DNA from: Enoplolaimus lenunculus
Lineage: Eukaryota > Nematoda > Enoplea > Enoplida > Thoracostomopsidae
DNA: 64,000 bases
NCBI GenBank assembly: GCA_030248215.1
Contig: JASANG010002908.1
Coordinates: 1-64,000, forward strand
Direction of reading: 5' to 3'
The notes beneath the pieces are model-generated. The model did no database searches, was not told the DNA's origin, and was given only the letters and a program-made list of their open reading frames with translations. The translations under genes and the position numbers were made by a program. Position 1 is the stretch's first letter; the number at the start of each line of letters is the position of its first letter. Positions 54,722 through 64,000 of this stretch are shown here, piece by piece.

Positions 54722-56009
54722 GCTGCTGCTGCTGCTGATGTGATAGTTGTCTGTCGCCTATTGTTGAACATATACCGTTACATCCGCAAGTTCTCCCATT
54801 ATTATTATTATTATTACTATTATTGTTAATATTATTCTCGTTTCTGTTATTATTGTTATTTTGGATGTTTTTGTTATTACTTTGAGATCCGATAGTGCTG
54901 AGTAAATTATTGTTATTCGTAGCGGAGCGACCGCGAAGTTTTCTCCATCCAAAACTGTTCATGAAATTAGTTGCAGGTTTTTTCAGTGAAACTACCATGC
55001 TACTAGTTCCAGTTGATGTTGCGCAACTTTTAACCAGTTGCGGAGGCGACAGTGTGTCGTCTGCAGAAGTACAATTTCCACCAACTTTGTTCACAACGGC
55101 TACAGATTTTGTGTTGCCAATAAGTTTGCTACATTCGTTTTGGTTACAGGTATAATTTGCGGCACAGTCGCTTACAGCAATATTTGTGTTGCCTGTTTGA
55201 TTGTTGTTGCTATCACAGTTGCAACTTTGTCTCTGTTTTTGTTCGTGACCGTGAAATTGTTCATTATGAATGTTGTTATTATTGTCGTTTTTATAATATA
55301 TATTATTATTATTGTTGTTGCTGTTATGATTATTGTTATAGGCAACATTTTTCCTATGTTCATGAATGTAATTATAATCGATATTGTTACTGTTGTTGTT
55401 ATTGTTATTATTATTATTATTGAATTTATCATTGTTGTTCTCATCACCATCGATCCAGTCGCTACAACTGTCATCGTTACTTTTATGGCGATCAATAGTG
55501 TCTTCAGAATAAATGCTTTTGTTTCCATTGTTCCCGTTTTCGTCTAAGTTTTCGTCGCTTCGAAACGCCGTTTGGCGATTTGGAATTGCAGACATAAACA
55601 CGTTTCCGTTACCCGAAAATCCCCCACCACCACCACCACCACCGGAAACTCCGGTTTCATTGCTGTTGAACGATCCGAACATACGTTGATTTGTCGATTC
55701 GAACCACGGGGTCAAGCAAGGACTGCGGCTATTGGCTGTATTTGGAGTAAGCGGATATCCAAATGTTGAAGAATTTAAATTGTTATTACTATCAGGGGTT
55801 CTATAGTAACACGAACGGTTCCAATCGCTATCGGTTATGCTTTGAGGATGATTGCCGCATGTTGACTTACGATGATACTGAGACATGTCCACAGTGCTCG
55901 CGTGATGACTACAGTTTGCTGAATAGCTTTCACTGGTACCAAATTTATTCAGCGAATGCCGCAACGAACGATTTGCCGGAGGCGAAGATACTGAAAGTAC
56001 TGTGCCCAT
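51672..56009 (-). CDS. CDK5R1-like: CDK5 activator (p35/p39 family) with a giant Asn/Gln-rich insert
   Basis: An intronless frame of 1445 residues. I start at 56009 because the protein then begins MGTVLSVSS, matching human p35 (MGTVLSVSP), whose Gly2 is myristoylated; 15 further in-frame codons lie upstream. The last 153 residues (about 1293-1445, bases 51675-52133) are the cyclin-like activation domain: [72 protein letters not shown] and [10 protein letters not shown]. The family binds and activates CDK5 at neuronal membranes. Human p35 is 307 residues. Here about 1,280 residues of Asn, Gln, Ser and His-rich sequence, with long polyN and polyQ runs, separate the anchor from the activation domain. 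A short Gly run (GGGGGGG) lies near residue 125. No donor or acceptor within the frame is needed to explain the reading. Confidence 0.93.
54650..54742 (-). repeat. CAA/CAG microsatellite coding polyQ
   Basis: On the minus strand this gives about 30 glutamines broken by a few His. It is one of several trinucleotide runs in the CDK5-activator frame; others code polyAsn near 53239-53270, 53430-53460 and 53855-53910. Mixed CAA and CAG codons suggest some selection on the amino acid. Confidence 0.85.
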
Positions 56010-56054
56010 TTGTGTCGTCCGATCGGAAATTGATAGTCTAAGAGTATATATCAC

Positions 56055-57569
56055 GGTTAATATTGACTAGTAATAATTGAAGACGAATAAAGACATAATA
56101 TAAAAATATTTATAGAATAGTGATAGGCTTTAACCTTATAGATTGACTTTATATATAGATTTCTGTAAAAACCATGATTCAAAAGACATGGACAGTGCGG
56201 AAAAGACTTCATTGAGCATATATATTGTATCTCTTTTTGCTTAAGCGGGGCTTTAGCCAGAGAAAGGCCAGGAGGAATCAATCTGCCTGGAACAGTTTGC
56301 CCCTGCCCTAGAAAATTTTCAAACTTGCTTGTAAGTAATTGAAAACCCTTGTATGTTCTTCTTGAAAACGATTTAGCTTCCCCAAGCAAGCTGAGCTGGC
56401 TATTGACAGCTTACAGCTTACATTTTTACAGTTTTTGTCCCATGGTTCTGAACAATTTTGCTGACGATATAACCGCAGATGAAACCTTAATTGCACAGCA
56501 AACTAAACACATGAATTAGACTAAGCTATTCGTTGACACCATATCATATTGATATACTACCAGTATCGCGAATAAACGTATGTCTCACATTATAGCTCTT
56601 CAGTAAGCGTGAATATCTATTGTCCGGTAAAATTCAGTTCTGCTTTAGTTTTCCGCCGGCGCTTAAACAAATTTTAACTTTTCTGTAAAAGCTGAAATAT
56701 GCTAATATCGGTTATACCATTTGGATACTATGAACAGGGTATTGTATTCAAAAATATTGCTTTTCATCACATTCAGTAAAGCTAATTCAGGCAATTCCCA
56801 TCGTTTGATGGCAATTTGTTATGGTTGAAATGATTTCAATAACCAGCATCTTATAAACATGATAAAGGTTAAACCTATCAAAATAATTTCAGCTGAAAAA
56901 GATTTTTATTCGCCGTCATAACCTCTGTAGCTGTGGTTCGAAGCACGTTTATAACACCTATGAATTACACCGAGTACCTGTATTGTTATTGAGCTTATAC
57001 CTAAGCCTATGCGTGAATCAAAATGGAAAAATGAGCTTTATACCTAAACCTAAGTCTAAGTCTAAGAAAAAGGTAAGTCTAAAGTTCACGCGTACACTAT
57101 TGCACTCTATCAACAAAAATGTTCCGCTCATGTTGTTTATTCAGAGCCGAAGTTTGCAACATTGATGACCAAGAATCGGCGAGCGTAATATCGCAAGAAA
57201 ACCAAACTTGTAGGACAGATTATTCAAAGCTACGAATAATATCGGTCGTAATTTGGATTGCTGTGCTAATGACAACAAAAACTTTAGTTGTGTGTATTTT
57301 GTTAAATTCACCAAGCTTTCAACATTCATTTCGATTTTGACGGTTAAAATTTAATGATTTTAACTTGAACTCGAATCTAAGTGTCTTTACTAATTTAGTA
57401 AGGTACAACGTAAAGCTTAAAGGCAATCACCACAACAAGTCAAGAGTTTTATTTTTTGCTTTTGCATACCTATTCATTTGTTCAATTTTCGCCGGGTTGT
57501 TAGGCTTAAAAACGTTCCGCGCAAAGATGAATGATTTTGGATTAGATACAGTAGTTTTGCAATAACGTT
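56055..57569. other. Upstream region of the CDK5-activator gene
   Basis: It probably holds the promoter and any 5' exon, but neither can be placed. 56230-56420 is a repeat (TTTGCCCCTGCCCTAGAAAATTT ... GCAAGCTGAGCTGGC in outline) related to 59990-60140 and, inverted, 61790-61935. Degenerate GCCTAA runs lie at 57000-57075. Confidence 0.4.
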
Positions 57570-57768
57570 TTTCGCCCCATGTAAAAATCAGGGGCGGAAC
57601 GTTTTTCTGTGGGACTACAATAGAGTAAGTTTAGGTTTTAGACTAAATTTTTTGCTTGGCTTAGGCTTAGGTTTAGGCTTAGGAATATGGTCATTCTTAC
57701 GCTTAGACTTTTCTTAGGCTTAGGCCTAGGAATACGCTTATAATACTGTGCCGCCCCTGTTCTTTACA
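57570..57768. mobile_element. TIR element carrying TTAGGC hexamers, copy 3
   Basis: The left end CATGTAAAAATCAGGGGCGG and the right end, inverted, AATGTAAAGAACAGGGGCGG pair over about 20 bases. The interior is largely TTAGGC-type hexamers (GGCTTAGGCTTAGG). It has the same architecture as 17133-17329. Confidence 0.7.
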
Positions 57769-57881
57769 TTGACCCGTTTTTCTAACAAATCTGGTTTAAG
57801 TCGAGATTTAATGTTTCCCGAGCAGCTGACAATTTTTCAGGTATGCCTGATTATACAGCCAACTCAAATTGACTTATACAG

Positions 57882-58255
57882 AAGGGTACAACCGGAGGTC
57901 TGTCTGTAGCTCCTGCAGGAAATCGACCACTAGCTCCGGAAAATTTTTCGCCGAGGTTCCGGCAATTTCGGTAGTAAAATTTTGCATTATTTTACAAAAT
58001 GTATCTGTATGGAGCATTGTGTTTTAACTTTTGGCACAATTCTGACGAAAAAATTGTCGAGGTTTCGTAAAAATAAGCGTAAAACCAAAAGATTTAAAAC
58101 ACGTTACAAATATTTGTCAATATTAAAAAATCAGACACCATTCTATTTCACTTCACCTCACTTCCAGCTTCACCTACGGCACCGGCTCCGGCTCCGGATC
58201 CGGCAAGTTTTAGTCACCTTCGGGCTCACGTATTTTTACCACCGGTTGTACCATG
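57882..58255. mobile_element. CAGGGTACAACC-ended hAT-like MITE with near-perfect 8-bp duplication
   Basis: Termini AAGGGTACAACCGG and CCGGTTGTACCATG are flanked by TTATACAG (57874-57881) and GTATACAG (58256-58263), which match at 7 of 8 bases. A partial relative starts at 58416 (CAGGGTGCAACCG). Confidence 0.65.
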
Positions 58256-58263
58256 GTATACAG

Positions 58264-60847
58264 GGCGTCAACTACGAAGGAACAAAAAGAACACCATCCC
58301 TCTAAGGGCATGCCTCCCGTTATAGCCAAAATTTTTTCAGCTGCATTGAATAATTCAGTGTTGCGAAAGTTTTCGTCTATTTGCTGCTGCTTCATTTATA
58401 AACCTCCTTTCCAGGGTGCAACCGAATATCCGGCTACGGCTCCGGCAAAAAATCGACATCTGGCTCCGGCTCCAAAAAGTTTGTACTATCATACGTATTT
58501 ATTCTAAGTACTATCGAACTGATTGACTTTACTTTTACATATTTTTCGGTCACACATGTAATGTAAATGGTTGCATGTGACCGTGTACGTTCATATTTTT
58601 ATGGGTTGCAATAATGCTGGAAAACCAGATATATATGACGAGTGTTATTCTAGGGGCGTAACAGAAGCCTAAAATTCAGCATAAAAATGGTCTATAACAA
58701 AGCCTGAGCCTAAACGAAAATAATAGCCTTAATCCGAGCTAGGGATGGGCGGAGACCGGCTATGAAATATCTTGGTCTCGGTCAACTTTTGGTCATCACA
58801 GAAAATATTTTAATAAAAATTATTTGTAATGCTGTTTTCGTAGTTTTTTCGTGTGCTGTCAGAATGTCTGCCAATAATTATTGCGTAACTATGAAAATTC
58901 ATAGATTCATAGCGAAATTTTTTCTTCAGGCATACTGCTTGCTTCAGCAATATTAACTTCTGCTTTTTACACAGGTCTACCTCATTTGCTGAATCCTCAA
59001 CTTCTAGTGTTGGTTTTAAACGACCGAGACTCAAGAAGCCGAGACCTGCCACTGCAAAATACAGAGAATTGCCGAGACTGAGACCAAGACCCTCATCCCT
59101 GATCTTAGTCACCTCTATTTGATAGTACCGACGGATAACTGGATGCCTTTAAAAGGAACATGGGCCAAACCAATATTGCAACTCAAAGAAACGCTACAAA
59201 ACATGGAATAGTATAATAGGGACGTTGTTAAAGTTTTAGAAACGCATCGGCGTGAGATGTTAAAATTTGTCACGTAAACACTTTAAGTGCCTTAAGCCAC
59301 AAAAGGAAGAATTGTAAGCTACGTGCTGATATTTGAATGCAATCTAGTATTAGATTTGAAATCATTATCCGGCAGTTCGCGGTTGCGGTTAGTGCGCCAC
59401 GAAGTAAAGTTTGTTAAATGTAATTAAAAATTCATTTTAGTTGCTTATGTAACAGGACGAACAGTGTAGCAGTTTTTCACGGCATTACCGCAGTTGTGTC
59501 GGTAATTTCGTTAACAAATTTTGCTATTAAAATATATTAAGCAAGATATATATGAAGGTTGAAAAGTCCATGATTATTCGAAACTAGTTAAAATAGCTAA
59601 ATGTTCTAGCATTTACCACGATGATGGGTTTGCGAGCAAGTAAAAATCACCAGTGAAAGTACAACGCAACCAGATATAAGCCATGCCGGCCAGCTATATA
59701 ACAGCATCATACTATGCATGACTGAATCACTGAATACTAACGTCTTTACAACTAATCATAGGGGATAAAGCCTGAAGCCCAGAAAGCACACGGTTCGCCC
59801 AGAATCTTAACTCAAGTAAAGCTACAGCCCAAACGGGCAGATTTAGATTTTGATTAAAATTAAATTTGGCTGAGGCGTATTTGAGAACTGGCAACGGGTG
59901 TAAAGCATAATTACAAAATGGCTGGAAATGGTTTCAGTTCATATTTCAAATCGCTTGAATTTCTGTTTTGCGGTCTCGTAGCTAAGGGGTGGCCTTGGGA
60001 TTCATCCTACGAGGCAAAAATTTGCCCCTCCCCAGAATATTTTCAACTGTGCTTGTAACTCAACGAAACCCATTGTACTATGCCCCTTCTGAGAATTTTT
60101 TGGCTCTCCCTCAGCAAGGTGAGCTGGTCACGGACCTGCTGTTTTGTATTTTGCACTTCAATGATGCCAAATTTTTGAAAGCGTGCCGTTCGTACCCAGA
60201 GGGCCAAAGCCGAAGTCAGCAAACAGGTGGACCTATTTTCGACTCAAAACCTGGTTGCCTAATGCGTCATCCACTTTTAGATGCGCCCACCAAGTGGAAA
60301 ATGGCGACATCTATTTCCCACTTCAGTTTTTCAAAAGAGGGGCAGAAGGAAATTGAGTTTGAGAACTTTTTCAATTTCCCACTGCCGTTACTTTTCAAAA
60401 CAGAAGTAGGTAATTGAAAAGTTCACAACAAAATCAAATTACCACTACTGTTTTTAAAAATAAGAGCGCACCGTTTTTCATCCGCACTGCAAAAGAGTTA
60501 ACTTAAGCTTTTGACTAATTTTAGCCTAGGCTTAATTTATAGGGCTATCCTTTAAGCCGAGGCTTAGGCTTAGGTATATGCTTATACTACTGTTACGAAA
60601 CTCAAAGTAAAATTGGCGCCAATGTTCATGCCAACAGCGGTTTAAAAATAAACTAAAACAATTTCAATGCATATATATATAGTGGTTTTACGACTTATTT
60701 TTGAATCCAAACGACATATATTTTATGATCTTCATCAGTCACAATCACAATGTGCATTTCTGGTTTAGTTCGGAGATCCCAAGATGAACCGCTGGTTAAA
60801 TTGTGAAACTTGTAAACAACTAAACTGCCAGCTGTGATTCCTCATGC
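58264..60847. other. Intergenic, repeat fragments, no supported gene
   Basis: 58416-58490 is a partial CAGGGTGCAACC-family end. 59970-60180 is a copy of the repeat at 56230-56420, and the 142-codon frame at 59989-60417 overlaps it. Degenerate TTAGGC runs lie at 58665-58740 and 60530-60580. A 61-codon minus frame at 58210-58395 looks protein-like but overlaps an element end and has no recognised motif. Confidence 0.4.

Positions 60848-60901
<54 letters not shown>
60847..60901. repeat. (CAA)18 microsatellite
   Basis: A perfect CAA run of about 55 bases with no open frame suggesting a polyQ protein around it. Confidence 0.95.
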
Positions 60902-60902
<1 letters not shown>

Positions 60903-62614
60903 TTGCTTTATATATGCAAACTATATACTTGAATTCCTTCAATATTATGTTCTCAAAACATAATTTTCAACTGACAAAAGTTAGACGCCCATAAACAAAG
61001 ATGGCTAACAGGCGAACGGTTGTGCCAGTTTCAGCCGAAACGAAAGCCTGAACCACGTCAAAACTTTAGATTCCAGTCACGCAGTGACCTAAAACTAAAA
61101 CCTTTGCTGTCTAAGTATACGCGTTCACGAAAATCTATGTAATGCTAAGGCTTTATAGAATATATATATCACGTAGTGCCATGACAACTTATTCATAATA
61201 AGCTGAACTCAACGAAGCAAAACTTGCGGCAGTGAAGCCCTTCAATTTTGTGGTATTTTTCCATTTTCGCCAACATAAAACGGATTTCACCGCACACATT
61301 CAAGTGGTAAGTCTTTAGTTTTTTTTGGTTAAAACCGACTTATGCATGGCAAAGAACTACACGCCAGCAGCCAACGGCCTAATGGCACAACGGCACTTGG
61401 TTCTGCTGTGCGGGTAAACCATTCTTATGCTTGCACGAATGCAACTTCAGACTGGGTACAGTTTCGTCTAAATACAGTTGTTTAAGCGTGCGCAGCGTTA
61501 CAGAAAACTGGCTTGGACTCGCAGTAATGTAATGCTAAAGCCTGTAAGTGATTTTTTTATAATCTCTCCAGAAATTTAACGAATGATATTTTCCCTACAT
61601 CCCTGCTCTTGGAAAAGCCGCTGAATACAACTTAAATTCAACTGACCAACTGTTTGTTGTCGTTGTGTTTTGAAAACTCGTCAGTTGTGCGCAACCTATT
61701 TGTGCGATTTGTTCGATTTTAGATTCGCCATTTTTAAGTATCGAACAGTTAGGCATAATTTTAAAGTTGTTTTCAGCAAGGCTATTCAGTGCCCGTAGCC
61801 AGCTCACTTCGATAGGGTGGACAAAAAATTTTTTAGGAGGGGCATTCAAAGGGTTTTAATGTCTTGCAAGCAATGTTGAAAATTTTCTAGGGGTGTGAAA
61901 TATTTCCAAAGGGGGGCTCAGTTCCCCCTGCCCCACCCTTGGCTACGGGCGCGAGGCTATTTCATTAAGCAAGAGCGTATCCGCGTATAATAGTGAATAA
62001 TACTTGGCTTGAATTACATGTAAGCATAATGTAGCATCAAGCGAACATATTTTATCGTAACCAATTCTGAATGAAAGGGGGATTGCCTAAGTAAACCCAT
62101 TGCGATTAAAGCACGTCGCCGATATTGTTGTTGATACTGATTTATGTCTAAATTATCTGGTTAGAATGTATCTAACACCACGTCATCGCTCAGGGAGGGG
62201 GTACCGATACTTTTGTATTCTGTCCGTAATACTACACTACTTGAGTGTATGAACGGAAAAGTGTCATATTCACCATTATACCCTTTTGCACAAAAAATTC
62301 ATCCTAAATAAAGTATTTTAGCAAAAACTTGCGGCACCAAGTAGTTGCAGCCAGTGGGCGGGTGTAGAAATTCCTAATGAAGTTTGACGCATAATCCAGC
62401 CGCGAATTTTTTGACACAAAAGTAATTCACTATTGTTGTATAAAAGAAGATGTAAAAATATTTGATCAATGTCAAAAATGACTTATATTTTCTATCTCAC
62501 GTCGGAGTTTTACTCATGTACCAATTTTGAGTGCAACAACTACAATAGTTAGTGAGTTTGAAAACCTATTACTAATTGATGATAGTTGCTATACACAATT
62601 GAGAATATGGACCC
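60902..62614. other. Intergenic, no supported gene
   Basis: 61790-61940 is bounded by GTGCCCGTAGCCAGC and TTGGCTACGGGCGCG, inverted ends of a small element whose inside resembles 56230-56420. The minus frame at 61595-61849 runs into it. I see nothing else. Confidence 0.4.
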
Positions 62615-62815
62615 TAATTTCAAGCTGAGAGGCGTGTACCATCACCACTGAGCTATGAGCTTGACGACGCTCGAATCCAAAAGGGCTCTCGCGTATTGTG
62701 AAGATTACGTACGGCCCATACATGTAATATTTGTTCAACACTTTGAGCATCGAATATTGTTTCGTGTAGGCAGTTTGACTGCTTTGAGCTGCTCATAGTA
62801 TGCTCTATGAAGAAA
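62615..62815 (-). mobile_element. Degraded copy of the TTAA-flanked tRNA-like MITE
   Basis: It retains the tRNA-like core (inverse of AGCTCATAGCTCAGTGGTGA), the GGGCTCTCGCG-type leader and the CTCATAGTATGCTCTATGA palindrome near one end, but neither TTAA boundary. It is older than the two 263-bp copies. Confidence 0.6.
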
Positions 62816-63037
62816 CAGGTCACATCTGTACAAAACATTCTAATTATCACAATTATCTCGCGTTTGTATAGACAAATTTTCACTCGAACTTCGTTTCGCA
62901 TGCACCAGTGACGATTATTTGATAGTTGCGTTGTTTAGTTTAATACAATTCGCCCATGTTAATTATAAGACAATGCCTGGTGGCAAACGGGGAGACTCGG
63001 GGACTAAGAGTCTGAAAAACCTAGCATTAGAATTAGG

Positions 63038-63226
63038 GGCCAATGTTACTTTTAGGAGCGTAACAGTAGATTAAGCGTATTCCTAAGCCTAAGCCTAAGC
63101 GTTGCTAAAATGTGTTTCTAAGTCTAAGTCTGAGCCGAAGCCTAAGCCTAGGCAAACAACGTAATCTAGAATGTAAACCTACTCTTTTATGCCAGAAAAG
63201 TGAGCGCCCAATAAAGTAATTGGGCC
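63038..63226. mobile_element. TIR element carrying TTAGGC hexamers, copy 4
   Basis: It runs from GGCCAATGTTACTTTTAGG to AATAAAGTAATTGGGCC, an imperfect inverted repeat. The interior (GTAACAGTAGATTAAGCGTA, CCTAAGCCTAAGCC, ATGTGTTTCTAAG, TAATCTAGAATGTAAACC) matches 23489-23674 in order. Confidence 0.7.
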
Positions 63227-64000
63227 GAATTAGGTTTAAAACCAGGCTTACGTATAGACTTAGGTTTAAAGTTAGCCTTATAGGTTTACGCTTCGTAAAC
63301 AAACTTACAGTTAACACGGGATTGAACTTTTGCGCATATCGGCATTTAATGTTTAAAGTATAGTTTATGAAACTCTTATTACAAAATATCACAAAAACTA
63401 CGCACGGAAATAAGAACTGTGAAAAACCCGTTCAATGTATGAGATGTGCCGTTTTCAATACCGCTAGATCCACCTAGCAGGAACCAATTTTAGCCCATTC
63501 CCACATGACCGAGAAACCAAACCAACCAGCTATAAGAGCTAATTGAATTTCTAGCGAGCTACTGCAAACCGGTCCAGAAACCTGCTTTATATCCGGCAAA
63601 TGATTTGAGTATGCAACAATGTGAGCTACACGCTAGTATATAAGTCGATATCACCAAGCATGTGCTGCGGAATTTTAATAGTAAAAAACACAAAAAGGAA
63701 AATATATTTGCATATTAGGCATACATATAACGCCAATGTTTACTTCGAGAGACACCTGTAGCCAGCATATTTCTATACCTAAGCTTAAGCTTAAACGAAC
63801 AGTAGTCTAGCGCTGGACCTGGTTCAAGTTTCATGGAAAAAAGCAACGCCCTCAAAGTAGTAAGATGGGCCCTATCTGTCAATGACTGTTTCCGAAATAC
63901 ATTCACACAGTATTATTATACGCAACGTATACAATAAACCATGCTTTTAAAGCTAGAGATAAACTAAAAACCCTTTTTTCTGGAGTTACAAAGGCAACCT
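63227..64000. other. Intergenic, no supported gene
   Basis: Degenerate TTAGGC-type runs at 63230-63300 and 63780-63800; otherwise nothing recognised. Confidence 0.4.

Noticed and set aside
53217-55547. Long plus-strand frames rich in Leu, Val and Cys opposite the CDK5-activator gene
   Set aside because: They are antisense readings of CAA/AAC and AAT runs that code Gln and Asn on the minus strand; no conserved motif.
57000-57075. A true chromosome end
   Set aside because: TTAGGC runs are short, degenerate, scattered in both orientations and embedded in TIR elements, so they are interstitial.
59989-60417. 142-residue plus-strand frame
   Set aside because: It overlaps a dispersed repeat shared with 56230-56420; no domain recognised.

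Overview
The window is animal nuclear DNA. It is AT-rich, has long introns with GT-AG junctions, and carries many small non-autonomous transposons. Interstitial runs of the hexamer TTAGGC/GCCTAA, the nematode telomere unit, recur between about 17 kb and 63.8 kb. With the gene families present they point to a nematode, but I cannot name the species from sequence alone.

Five protein-coding genes can be supported, plus one membrane-protein exon. (1) 2317-10857 (+) is one uninterrupted 2846-codon frame with an Asn/Ser-rich N-terminus, an Arg/Ser tract, seven tandem NADAR (YbiA/DUF1768-like) repeats and a polyQ tail. This is the most unusual object here. (2) 51672-56009 (-) is a CDK5 activator (p35/p39 family) whose N-terminal myristoylation motif and C-terminal cyclin-like domain are separated by about 1,280 residues of Asn/Gln-rich sequence, again in one exon. 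(3-5) Three genes on the minus strand were assembled by hand from splice sites and conserved sequence: an FBXO30/FBXO40-type TRAF-zinc-finger/F-box protein (41768-47837, seven exons), a DHRS1-type short-chain dehydrogenase (35670-40829, eight exons) and a divergent SKP1-like protein (23964-29980, five exons, 5' end missing). The summed exons of the first two keep frame throughout. A single-pass membrane protein exon lies at 19944-20327 (-).

The SKP1-like and F-box genes are both predicted SCF ubiquitin-ligase parts on the same strand, with the dehydrogenase between them. The NADAR and CDK5-activator genes sit near the edges and share the giant single-exon, low-complexity style.

The rest (about 0-2.3, 11-20, 20.6-23.5, 30-35.6, 48-51.5 and 56-64 kb) is repeat-rich, with no gene I can defend. 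Recurrent families are: a TA-flanked MITE of about 450 bp; a TA-flanked 200-bp foldback MITE; TIR elements carrying TTAGGC hexamers; CAGGG-ended hAT-like elements, one with a perfect 8-bp target duplication; elements built on 150-175-bp tandem units; and a pair of 263-bp TTAA-flanked (piggyBac-type) MITEs carrying a tRNA-like pol III promoter.
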